A DNA stretch of 25,274 nucleotides from JAIOSM01 sp023143455 (GCA_030632885.1 DAOVTW010000050.1:1-25274); one strand, 5' to 3'. Numbered from the stretch's first letter, positions 1-5,573 are shown. The notes: generated by a model from the sequence alone, not told the origin. Made by a program: numbers and translations.

Positions 1-171
1 AAGGCATAAGAGGGAAAGCTTAAATAAAAATTAAAACTCAAGCTTTGTATTCTCAAATTAACGGGGATCTAAATATTTTTATATGCTCTTTTAATTTGGG
101 AAAATATCCTCTATTTTATGATGGTAGTGTGGGAAATAACAGTTTTAACCACGTGGCCTACAAGCAATTAG

Positions 172-311
172 CATCATGTGACTTCTACATATGGACCGCG
201 TACACATCCAGTGGCTGGGAATCCTGATTTTCACTCAGCTGTTGATTTTGGTCAAAGAGGAACAGATGGGAGCGTGTTTGCTGTAGAATCTGGAAGCGTA
301 TATGCTGTTGG
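172..311 (+). pseudogene. M23 metallopeptidase fragment
   Basis: The plus-strand reading from the GTG at 178 gives about 45 residues beginning VTSTYGPRTHPVAGNPDFHS, followed by AVDFG and an AVESGSVYAVG turn. The YGPR-THPV start and the F-H-x3-D motif are those of the LytM/M23 zinc peptidase core, which cleaves peptidoglycan cross-links, and His and Asp are metal ligands in that family. Only the front of the domain is present. An in-frame stop (169-171) lies just upstream, and similarity ends at about 311, where the sequence changes to the reverse strand of a PIN toxin gene. No signal peptide, N-terminal region or C-terminal HxH motif is seen. It is a dead fragment left by a rearrangement. Bases 1-171 hold nothing recognisable apart from a 7-bp inverted repeat (15-21/40-46). 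Confidence 0.7.
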
Positions 312-464
312 TAAACTTGTTTTTATAGCTATCTCCCAAAGGCTTGCAATGCTCAGGACCAAATCATTCTCTAAATCAGCAATGTGGCTGCGGGCTTTAC
401 TGCTCAATCGGTCACTGTCAGAAATAAACCAAAGGAATGTGCTTGTATCAAGCAAGATTTTCAT
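252..464 (-). pseudogene. truncated PIN-domain (VapC-type) toxin
   Basis: The 70-codon frame starts MKILLDTSTFLWFISDSDRL and reaches SLWEIAIKTSL at residue 51, a standard PIN-domain opening with the first acidic residue in LLDT and the Glu in WEIAIK. PIN toxins are Mg-dependent ribonucleases of about 130 residues. Here the genuine part (312-464) stops after about 51 residues, and the last 19 codons are simply the reverse strand of the M23 fragment. The later conserved acidic residues are therefore missing, so nuclease activity is unlikely. The ATG overlaps the antitoxin stop by one base (ATGTAATG), the usual coupled antitoxin-toxin order. I call this a toxin broken by recombination at about 311/312. 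Confidence 0.8.
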
Positions 465-688
465 TACATATATTCCTTAAAATCTTCCAAAGGTTTATCG
501 AAATCTTCAGACATTTTAATGAGTCCTTTTGCTGTTCCAAATCGGCGTTGTTTTTTGTTTTTTGAAATACCGATAATTTTGGCAATTGGCAGCCCCTTCC
601 TGGTAATAATAATATCATTACCCAAGATACTCTTTTCAACAAGTTCAGGAAAATGTTGCCTGGCTTGATTAATATCTATATTTTCCAT
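464..688 (-). CDS. Phd/YefM-family antitoxin
   Basis: This 74-residue protein starts MENIDINQARQHFPELVEK and continues with GNDIIITRKGLPIAKI, the signature of the Phd/YefM fold. Such proteins bind DNA as dimers through the N-terminal domain and neutralise a partner toxin with a flexible C-terminal tail (here FGTAKGLIKMSEDFDKPLEDF, an acidic tail typical of PIN partners). An AGGAG ribosome site lies six bases before the ATG. The stop codon overlaps the start of the truncated PIN toxin by one base. Because the toxin is incomplete, this is probably an orphan antitoxin, possibly kept as a repressor or as an anti-addiction function. It lies 28 bp downstream of the broken XRE regulator on the same strand. 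Confidence 0.85.
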   Translation of the reverse strand: MENIDINQARQHFPELVEKSILGNDIIITRKGLPIAKIIGISKNKKQRRFGTAKGLIKMSEDFDKPLEDFKEYM

Positions 689-702
689 TCTATGCTCCTG
701 AT

Positions 703-717
703 GTTAAAAGTTTTAAC
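703..717. promoter_or_regulatory. perfect palindrome, putative antitoxin operator
   Basis: GTTAAAA-G-TTTTAAC is a perfect 7-bp inverted repeat around a single base. It sits 15 bases upstream of the antitoxin ATG and touches the stop codon of the upstream XRE frame (717-719). Phd/YefM antitoxins usually repress their own operon by binding short palindromes at this position, so autoregulation is a reasonable inference. The sequence is AT-rich enough that chance is possible. Confidence 0.45.
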
Positions 718-1251
718 TATACGTTGTCATCCATTGTCATGATACGATGGGTTCTGTTCTTGATTATCATTCCATCAAGCATTCTGATTACCGCCTCTTT
801 GTCTTCTATCTGGAAGTTCTCCAACTCCTGGAACCGTTTAGCCAGGCGGGTATCATGAAAATCACTTCCATTATTGCTGTTACCCATCAATAGATAATCC
901 ATTGTAGTATCAAGCAGCTCAGCCAATTGTATGAGCTTTTCTAATGATGGGTTAATACCGCCTTCGGCGGTATTAACGCCCGAGCTGTAGACCATTGAGT
1001 TGTTTGCACCGCCGAAGGCGGTACTAACAACTCAATGGAGCATCGATTTCTATGAATATTGCAGTTGCTACGCACTCCAATATTCACACAAATCGATGCT
1101 CATCTCGGGCGATATGCAAACCCATTTCATATTTATTAAATTGGCTATGTCCAATATCAACCATAGCAGCCAGTTCTTTTTGTGTCCATCGTTTTTGGTT
1201 GCGCATGTGCTTTAGGCGTTCTCCAAAAGCTTTTCTTACTTCTTTATCCAT
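717..1251 (-). pseudogene. XRE-family regulator interrupted by a 160-bp insertion
   Basis: The N-terminal part (1084-1251) encodes MDKEVRKAFGERLKHMRNQK, then RWTQKELAAMVDIGHSQFNK and YEMGLHI: a complete helix-turn-helix of the XRE/Cro type. It then runs into unrelated sequence and stops after residue 55. The C-terminal part (717-950) resumes with PSLEKLIQLAELLDTTMDYL and ends with an EDKEAVIRMLDGMIIKNR tail. Joining 1111 to 950 keeps the frame and gives KYEMGLHI-PSLEKLIQ, exactly the usual XRE junction, and a protein of 124 residues. The intervening 951-1110 is the palindromic element listed separately. A ribosome site (AGGTTGGA) precedes the start. As it stands, no full regulator can be made, but the N-terminal 55 residues could be translated as a free DNA-binding domain. 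Confidence 0.8.
951..1110. mobile_element. 160-bp palindromic MITE-like insertion
   Basis: This segment splits the XRE gene, and its removal restores the frame. It is built of nested inverted repeats: a 27-bp hairpin at 951-977 (arms GTTAATACCGCC / GGCGGTATTAAC, loop TTC); an outer stem CGCCCGAG 977-984 / CTCGGGCG 1104-1111; a 13-bp stem 992-1004/1026-1038 capped by ACCGCC-GAA-GGCGGT (1008-1022); and a 12-bp stem 1038-1049/1090-1101 (GAGCATCGATTT) capped by TGAATATTG/CAATATTCA. The result resembles a cloverleaf with a side hairpin. It encodes no protein and shows no clear target-site duplication. By structure it resembles a non-autonomous palindromic element, such as those mobilised by IS200/IS605-type or REP-associated transposases. 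That assignment is inference, since no relative is visible in the window. Confidence 0.65.
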
Positions 1252-1313
1252 TATAAGTCCAACCTTTTTTATGTTTTTTATATTTAATTATAACATAAGG
1301 TTTGAAATTGCGC

Positions 1314-1342
1314 TTGACAATAATCTATTTTATAGATATCTA
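1314..1342 (+). promoter_or_regulatory. putative sigma-70 promoter with hairpin spacer
   Basis: TTGACA (1314-1319), a 17-base spacer and TATCTA (1337-1342) give a plausible promoter pointing right. The spacer and -10 region contain ATCTAT-TTT-ATAGAT, a perfect hairpin that could be an operator. No plus-strand gene follows; transcription would run antisense into the DUF2442 gene. It may be a relic of a lost gene or part of the XRE control region. Confidence 0.35.
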
Positions 1343-1344
1343 AT

Positions 1345-1362
1345 TGTGATTTACCAAATTCT
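1345..1362. repeat. 18-bp direct repeat, copy 1 (left half-site)
   Basis: TGTGATTTACCAAATTCT is identical at 1345-1362 and 2593-2610. The two copies bracket the DUF2442/DUF4160, XRE-remnant and XRE genes. Copy 2 is followed directly by a second repeated motif that also occurs at 128-142, so copy 1 looks like one half of a longer site. Confidence 0.75.
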
Positions 1363-1451
1363 AGTCGCACATTTTGCCGAATTAAACCGGTCAACTGGAG
1401 AAGATTTTTGTATGATCATATTTGAGGATACCAATAACAACAAACTATAAT

Positions 1452-1727
1452 TTAAGCAACATTAGTAAAGGTTTTTCTGGGAGCAGGAAGACCTTTAAGC
1501 AATCCTTCTGTACTCAAATCCTCATCAATATCCGGCCAGTGGATGCCAAAGCCTCCGCCAGATATTTTCCAGTTCTTTAACTGGGTTTGGGTAGCGTGAA
1601 GCAGCCGGGGGTACCATGCTAATGGGACTGTAATAGTACGACCATCATTTAAGTCAACACTTAGAGTGTCTTTGGTAAAATATACAGTTTTAACGCTTTC
1701 TCCTGGTTTAATATCAGAAATACTCAT
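1452..1727 (-). CDS. DUF2442 domain protein
   Basis: From the ATG at 1727 the product is about 91 residues beginning MSISDIKPGESVKTVYFTKD, with the family core LSVDLNDGRTITVPLAWYPRL and the ending GFGIHWPDIDEDLSTEGLL. This is the DUF2442 fold, a small domain of unknown biochemical role often found next to toxin-antitoxin genes or to DUF4160. The longer frame to 1760 lacks a ribosome site, whereas 1727 has GGAGG six bases upstream, inside the end of the upstream gene. It overlaps the DUF4160 gene by 14 bases, so the two are translationally coupled. The family is well recognised but its function is not; an antitoxin-like role here is a guess from context. Confidence 0.85.
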   Translation of the reverse strand: MSISDIKPGESVKTVYFTKDTLSVDLNDGRTITVPLAWYPRLLHATQTQLKNWKISGGGFGIHWPDIDEDLSTEGLLKGLPAPRKTFTNVA

Positions 1728-1944
1728 ACCATGCCTCCAATATTTTTTTTGAATGTTCAATTGTTAATGCTTCAATGTCACGAAGTTCTTTTGGGCTAAA
1801 TCCGAGGTTCATAGCCAAGGTAAGTGGCTCAAGCCAGAACTTGCATGTTTGATTATCCCGGTCAACATGAATATGAGGTGGTTCATTTGACTCATGACTG
1901 TAAAAATAAAACCTGTAAGGACCTATTCTTAAAACTGTTGGCAT
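1714..1944 (-). CDS. DUF4160 domain protein
   Basis: The 76-residue product MPTVLRIGPYRFYFYSHESN continues EPPHIHVDRDNQTCKFWLEP, the hallmark of DUF4160 (a G-P-Y-R-F-Y-F-Y-S strand followed by EPPHIHV). No enzymatic activity is established that I can state. The conserved His-x-His pair resembles a metal or catalytic site. It is the first gene of a two-gene unit with DUF2442 (14-base overlap), a pairing common in bacterial genomes and compatible with a toxin-antitoxin-like module. The XRE remnant ends only three bases upstream, so this pair may once have been co-transcribed with an XRE regulator. Confidence 0.85.
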   Translation of the reverse strand: MPTVLRIGPYRFYFYSHESNEPPHIHVDRDNQTCKFWLEPLTLAMNLGFSPKELRDIEALTIEHSKKILEAWYEYF

Positions 1945-1946
1945 AA

Positions 1947-2120
1947 TTAACCTGCTTGTTTTTCAAAGGGTTTTATGACCCCTTCGACTTTATTTTTAAC
2001 AATCATAGCATCAATTAATTTAATAACAACTCCCTGATCTTCATGGTCAAATTCTTCAAGTGCCTGCAAACGTTCCAATAGCCTTATATTGTGTAATGGT
2101 TCATTTAAATTCTCCTTATA
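1947..2120 (-). pseudogene. C-terminal remnant of an XRE regulator
   Basis: Immediately after the TGA of the intact XRE gene (2121-2123), and in the same frame, 57 codons read YKENLNEPLHNIRLLERLQA, then LEEFDHEDQGVVIKLIDAMI and VKNKVEGVIKPFEKQAG before a TAA at 1947. This is recognisably the tail of an XRE regulator. It resembles the tail of the split XRE protein (LAKRFQELENFQIEDKEAVI, RMLDGMIIKNR) better than the tail of its direct neighbour. It has no helix-turn-helix and no start codon of its own. I read it as the leftover of a second regulator whose N-terminal part was replaced or deleted. Confidence 0.65.
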
Positions 2121-2462
2121 TCAGCTTGCATAGGTATTTCTTGTTTTGGCATCCCTAAGCAAACTGTCAATTACATGGATGATTGTTTCTTTGTCCTGGT
2201 TGCCCAGTCGTTCGATTTCTATAATCCTATTAAGTATAGCTTTGTCCTTAATTTCTGCTAATTCTCCGGTATCATCAACAAGATAATCCATGGTAACGTT
2301 AAATATGTTAGCAAGTTTTTTTGCTACCTCCACAGAGGGTGTCATCTCGCCCCGTTCATATCTTCCTACAATCGGACCGCTTGTTCCAAGCTTTTTTGCA
2401 AGTTGTTGCTGACTCCATTTGTGTGTTTTTCTTAAATCTAACATTTTATCAGAAATAGCCAT
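2121..2462 (-). CDS. XRE-family transcriptional regulator
   Basis: This 113-residue protein begins MAISDKMLDLRKTHKWSQQQ, then LAKKLGTSGPIVGRYERGEM and TPSVEVAKKLANIFNVTMDYL. It is a complete Cro/CI-type helix-turn-helix (about residues 7-60) with a short coiled tail, typical of small repressors that control toxin-antitoxin or stress modules. The ribosome site AGGTG lies six bases before the ATG, and a good promoter is found at 2512-2540. Its stop is followed in frame by the XRE remnant. It may repress its own promoter and the downstream DUF4160/DUF2442 pair, which lies on the same strand; that target is inferred. Confidence 0.9.
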   Translation of the reverse strand: MAISDKMLDLRKTHKWSQQQLAKKLGTSGPIVGRYERGEMTPSVEVAKKLANIFNVTMDYLVDDTGELAEIKDKAILNRIIEIERLGNQDKETIIHVIDSLLRDAKTRNTYAS

Positions 2463-2511
2463 AATATCACCTAAAAATACTAAATATCATTATTATCCAC
2501 ATGTTTTACTA

Positions 2512-2540
2512 ATTATTGAGCATTTAAAAGTATTAGTCAA
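2512..2540 (-). promoter_or_regulatory. promoter of the intact XRE gene
   Basis: On the minus strand TTGACT (2540-2535), a 17-base spacer and AATAAT (2517-2512) form a good sigma-70 promoter about 50 bases before the XRE start. AT-rich sequence with ATATTTAGTATTT between -10 and the start could be an operator. Confidence 0.55.
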
Positions 2541-2592
2541 CCCTAAAAAATATTTATATCACAATAATAAAATTTCAATTTGCCTGTTTAAA

Positions 2593-2628
2593 TGTGATTT
2601 ACCAAATTCTGGTTGTGGGAAATAACAG
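2593..2628. repeat. composite repeat site (both half-sites)
   Basis: The left part TGTGATTTACCAAATTCT (2593-2610) recurs at 1345-1362. The right part TGTGGGAAATAACAG (2614-2628) recurs at 128-142. Only here are both halves adjacent. All copies are in the same orientation. This arrangement is what remains when a segment is inserted into, or excised from, a site cut between the halves. Confidence 0.65.
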
Positions 2629-2814
2629 CGGTTTTGTGGGTCCAGGCAGGGGTTGGTGTAGAGGTTTTCACGGGTTAAATCCCTTCGGGCGGCAGGACGC
2701 CGCAGGAGAAGGGATTTTCCTCGGAGAAAATCATGGATGATTTTTGAGGCTCACAGAGGTGCGCACGCACAAATGAGTGTGAACCTCTACACCATCCTCT
2801 GCCGGTCGTTATTT
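2614..2814. repeat. large imperfect palindrome in the 2463-2913 intergenic gap
   Basis: An outer arm AAATAAC (2620-2626) / GTTATTT (2808-2814) encloses a long pair of arms, 2642-2671 and 2777-2805, with a perfect 12-bp core (GGTGTAGAGGTT 2655-2666 / AACCTCTACACC 2782-2793). Inside are further hairpins: AATCCCTTC/GAAGGGATT around GCGGC-AGGAC-GCCGC (2678-2715), ATTTTC/GAAAAT, and AAAATCAT-GG-ATGATTTT. There is no open reading frame of note. The segment is visibly richer in G+C than its flanks. It could be a mobile palindromic element, a structured RNA or a recombination site. It is not related in sequence to the 951-1110 element. Confidence 0.6.
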
Positions 2815-2840
2815 GATATGTTTTAAATGTGACAATTAGC

Positions 2841-2895
2841 TTGACAAAAACTTAAGATCTCATTATAGATGTTAGACAATTAAACAGACATCTAT
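2841..2895 (+). promoter_or_regulatory. promoter with overlapping operator for the ArsR/methyltransferase gene
   Basis: TTGACA (2841-2846), 17 bases, TATAGA (2864-2869) makes a near-consensus promoter. Across the -10 and the expected start point lies an inverted repeat ATAGATGT (2865-2872) / ACATCTAT (2888-2895) with a 15-base centre. Its position between promoter and gene is the classic place for an ArsR-family repressor to bind, so autoregulation is likely. Confidence 0.65.
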
Positions 2896-2913
2896 ATATC
2901 TTGATAAAACAAT

Positions 2914-3849
2914 ATGATTGATAATTTAAAAATATTTAAAGCTTTGGCAGACGAAACAAGGCTGCGTATTTACAGGATTTTGACAAATCATGAACTTAAT
3001 GTGAATGAAATTGTTGAAGTGTTGCTAATGGGGCAGTCAAGGGTTTCAAGGCATTTGAAAATACTGACTGAATGCACTCTTTTGTCTTGTAGAAGAGATG
3101 GAAGCTTTGTTTATTATCAGGCTGAACAGGATGAAGAAAAACGATCTTTGATAGATTTTATTATAAAATCAAAATATCAGAAAGATGAAGTTATAAAGGA
3201 TTTGCAAAGAGCAGAAACTATTGTTGTAGAAAGAAAAGAAAAAACCAGAGATTTTTTTAATAATGTTGCTGCAACTTGGGATAATTTAAAACAGGATCTT
3301 TTTGGTGATTTTGATTTGAATCATGTTTTAACAGATAATCTTACTACAGATAATCATAAGTTAAAAACTATTGTAGATTTGGGCTGTGGGACTGGGGAGT
3401 TGCTTTCATTAATAAATATGAAAGTTCAAAAATGTATTGGAGTAGACAGCTCTCCTAAAATGCTGGAACTAGCTAAAAAAAAGTTTGCCAATATTGAAGG
3501 TGGATATGAATTCAGACTTGGAGAGCTTGAACATCTACCGGTAAAAGAGAAAGAGGTCGATTCGGCTGTTATAAATATGGTGCTCCATCATATTGCCGTA
3601 CCTTCACAGGTTATTTATGAAGCAAGAAGAGTTCTGAAGCATGGTGGTTCTTTGGTGATAGCTGACTTGGAAAAACATACTTCAAAGAGTGTAAAAGAGC
3701 GTTTTGGCGGCTCATGGATGGGGCTTAAAAGAGAAGAAATAGTGAAATGGCTTACAGATGCAGGCTTTAAAGTAAATTCTGTTGATACCTATAAAGTTCG
3801 TTTGAATCTATCAGTCAATGTTTTTAAAAGCACCAAATCAGTTAATTAA
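2914..3849 (+). CDS. ArsR-type regulator fused to SAM methyltransferase (SahR-like)
   Basis: The 311-residue protein has an N-terminal ArsR/SmtB winged helix (residues about 1-80: FKALADETRLRIYRIL, then GQSRVSRHLKIL). A linker leads to a class I methyltransferase domain (about 110-300) with the SAM-binding motif TIVDLGCGTGELLSL, the acidic VDSSPKMLELAKKK, and VLHHIAVPSQVIYEARRVLK. No metal-binding cysteine pair is seen in the HTH, so it is probably not a metal sensor. The same two-domain layout is that of SahR, an S-adenosylhomocysteine-responsive repressor of methionine-cycle genes in deltaproteobacteria; assignment to SahR is inference, since no ahcY or metE gene is in view. The ribosome site is weak. 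A strong promoter with an overlapping inverted repeat lies just upstream. Its 3' end overlaps that of the convergent yjbQ-like gene by 12 bases. Confidence 0.85.
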   Translation: MIDNLKIFKALADETRLRIYRILTNHELNVNEIVEVLLMGQSRVSRHLKILTECTLLSCRRDGSFVYYQAEQDEEKRSLIDFIIKSKYQKDEVIKDLQRAETIVVERKEKTRDFFNNVAATWDNLKQDLFGDFDLNHVLTDNLTTDNHKLKTIVDLGCGTGELLSLINMKVQKCIGVDSSPKMLELAKKKFANIEGGYEFRLGELEHLPVKEKEVDSAVINMVLHHIAVPSQVIYEARRVLKHGGSLVIADLEKHTSKSVKERFGGSWMGLKREEIVKWLTDAGFKVNSVDTYKVRLNLSVNVFKSTKSVN

Positions 3850-4224
3850 CTTAATATAAACTTGTCTGTTACGCGGACCGTCAAATTCACAAAAATAAAT
3901 ATCCTGCCACCTTCCTAAAACTAATTTTCCTTCTTCAACAGCAATGATTTCAGACTGACCAAAAAGGCTTGTTTTTATATGTGCTGCAGAATTTCCTTCC
4001 ATATGTTTGAAATTGTCATCCCATGGTATTATCTTATTGATTGTATTTAGTATATCTGTTTTAACAGCAGGGTCGGCATTTTCATTTATTGTTATTGCAC
4101 CGGTTGTATGTAAGGAAAAAACATAAACAAGCCCATTTTTAATATCAGGCGGAATAGATTTTTTTACTTTATCTGTAATATCTATTAGTTCTGTTTTTTT
4201 TGTTGATTTTATATTTATTATCAT
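3838..4224 (-). CDS. YjbQ/UPF0047 family protein
   Basis: This 128-residue single-domain protein contains VFSLHTTGAITINENADP, NTINKIIPWDDNFKHMEGN, SAAHIKTSLFGQSEIIAVEE and LGRWQDIYFCEFDGPRNRQV, which cover the whole YjbQ (UPF0047) fold including the conserved His and the GxWQxIxFxExDGPRxR end. Members can show weak thiamine-phosphate synthase activity, but the physiological role is uncertain. The length is normal. Its ATG overlaps the stop of the upstream CBS-domain gene (ATGA, 4 bases), so it is translated by coupling. The 3' end overlaps the convergent ArsR/methyltransferase gene. Confidence 0.9.
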   Translation of the reverse strand: MIINIKSTKKTELIDITDKVKKSIPPDIKNGLVYVFSLHTTGAITINENADPAVKTDILNTINKIIPWDDNFKHMEGNSAAHIKTSLFGQSEIIAVEEGKLVLGRWQDIYFCEFDGPRNRQVYIKLIN

Positions 4225-4904
4225 TCTTGTGCAAAAAACATTCTTGTGCCATTGAGATGATCTACCATATACTCAGGCTTGGAGTTTACTTTAAGATCTT
4301 CTATTAGTTCATCAATTTTTTCCCTGTCAACCTTATAGAGTTTAAAAAATACTTTTCTGTAGCCCGCCGGAACTCTATCGTGCATGGTAAGAACGCTTCT
4401 GATTCTTATACCATATCCATGGATCGTATCTGTGAGAATTTTTACTAATCCCGGATCATCTTTTACAACGAGTCCAAGCTCAATCCCAAAAGCCCCAACA
4501 CCTGAAAGAGCTAAGAGAAGCTCAGTAAGTTCTGTCCTTGATATTACTCCTATTACTTCATGCTTATGATTAACAACAGGAGCTCCAGAGACATTTCTAT
4601 GCAGAAGAGTTTCTGTTGCTTCAAATATACTATGTTCAGCAGATACTGTAATAACAGGTGACGTCATTACTTTTTTTATTCTCAAGTTTGCAATAAGATA
4701 TGCAACTTCATGGGCATTAAGTAGAGAGGCATTTGATGGTGAGGATCTGTTTATATCATTGTTTGTCAATATGCCTATAAGTTTACCATTTTTTGTTACT
4801 GGAATTCTTGTAACATCCTTTTCTTTCATAACCTTTATAGCATCAATAACAGTGGCTTCCTGATCTATTGATACATTCTTAGTCATCCAGTCTTTTACAA
4901 GCAT
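4221..4904 (-). CDS. CBS-pair and ACT-like domain protein (AcuB-like)
   Basis: The 227-residue protein begins MLVKDWMTKNVSIDQEATVI, the start of a first CBS motif (VTRIPVTKNGKLIGILTNND), followed by a second (KKVMTSPVITVSAEHSIFEA to VSGAPVVNHKHEVIGVISRT). Residues about 135-220 form an ACT-like domain (GIELGLVVKDDPGLVKILTD). CBS pairs bind adenosine nucleotides, and this CBS-ACT layout is that of AcuB-like cytosolic proteins, usually thought to sense energy charge; the target is unknown. AGGAG lies upstream of the ATG. It is the first gene of a two-gene unit with the YjbQ protein. A possible minus-strand -10 TATAAT lies around 4960-4965, with only a weak -35. Confidence 0.9.
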   Translation of the reverse strand: MLVKDWMTKNVSIDQEATVIDAIKVMKEKDVTRIPVTKNGKLIGILTNNDINRSSPSNASLLNAHEVAYLIANLRIKKVMTSPVITVSAEHSIFEATETLLHRNVSGAPVVNHKHEVIGVISRTELTELLLALSGVGAFGIELGLVVKDDPGLVKILTDTIHGYGIRIRSVLTMHDRVPAGYRKVFFKLYKVDREKIDELIEDLKVNSKPEYMVDHLNGTRMFFAQE

Positions 4905-5135
4905 CGATTTTCTCCTAAGTTATATGTAGATATTATAGTATTTATTCAACATAAATTCTATTATAGCATGGAGCAAGAGTCCTACAACTATTTTTTTAAT
5001 TTTTTTAATTTTTATCTTGACTCAGACTAGTAGTTTTACTACAAACACATAATGTATGGTACAGTGTAAAACGACTTGTATGCTTGTTTGAATTATACAA
5101 TTTGAGTTTGACGCATTTTATTAAAAAGGATAAAT

Positions 5136-5375
5136 ATGGCTTTTGATACTTTGAGAAAACGGTGGAAATTATTAGCAGTTTCCGTTCTGTTGGTCTCAAT
5201 ACTAGCTGTATTTTTGGGTTATGTCAATAATAAAGTAGCTAGGAGCAGCACACAGATACAGGTCGAAGGGAATCTTAAACAACAGGCGTTATTGGTAGGT
5301 CAGGCAGCTATGAGAGCCCATGCTCAAATTACAGAGGTTAACACAGGCTTAATAAAGAAAGGGCAAACAGCATAG
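5136..5375 (+). CDS. small single-pass membrane protein, unknown
   Basis: This 79-residue product begins MAFDTLRKRWKLLAVSVLLV with one membrane helix (about residues 12-29: LLAVSVLLVSILAVFLGY), preceded by positive charges (RKRWK). The rest is hydrophilic (STQIQVEGNLKQQALLVGQA, AMRAHAQITEVNTG), so the N-terminus is probably cytoplasmic. An AAAGGA ribosome site precedes the ATG. I do not recognise the family; the helix plus short extracytoplasmic segment recalls the beginning of a methyl-accepting chemotaxis protein. The end may be frameshifted: in another frame downstream the sequence reads ANSIVVEEAEVDK before a stop at about 5404. A good terminator follows at 5443-5483. The 4905-5135 gap has an AT-rich run (4990-5013) and a short hairpin (GTAGT-TTT-ACTAC). 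Confidence 0.55.
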   Translation: MAFDTLRKRWKLLAVSVLLVSILAVFLGYVNNKVARSSTQIQVEGNLKQQALLVGQAAMRAHAQITEVNTGLIKKGQTA

Positions 5376-5442
5376 TTGTAGAGGAAGCTGAGGTAGATAA
5401 ATAACTGCACTTAAAATTGTTTTTGTTTAAAAAATTGAAACT

Positions 5443-5483
5443 AAAAGGTCTTTGGAGAACTAATTTTTTCCGAAGGTCTTTTT
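5443..5483 (+). terminator. rho-independent terminator
   Basis: AAAAGGTCTTTGGA (5443-5456) pairs with TCCGAAGGTCTTTT (5469-5482) over 14 positions including three G-U pairs, with a 12-base loop, and the stem ends in a T run. It lies 68 bases after the small membrane protein gene and before the FKBP gene. Confidence 0.65.
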
Positions 5484-5573
5484 AAGATTAACAGATAGTA
5501 AATTTTGGATTGTTGCCATTTGTTGCTGTTTACAGATTGATTTATTTTTATTAAATTTAAAAAAGGGAATATC

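Noticed and set aside
1000..1450. Plus-strand frames of 71 and 132 residues
   Set aside because: They run antisense through the XRE N-terminal region and the palindromic element and show no protein-like composition.
1947..2462. UGA at 2121-2123 as selenocysteine joining the XRE protein to the following 57 codons
   Set aside because: The intact XRE protein already has a full tail, and the extra codons are a second homologous tail. There is no redox context and no evident SECIS hairpin after the codon.
951..2814. Integron attC sites for the two palindromic elements
   Set aside because: The terminal GTTAATA/TATTAAC and AAATAAC/GTTATTT pairs resemble attC core sites only loosely. The elements are 160-200 bp, no integrase is present, and gene spacing (for example 28 bp between the XRE stop and the antitoxin) leaves no room for an attC per gene.
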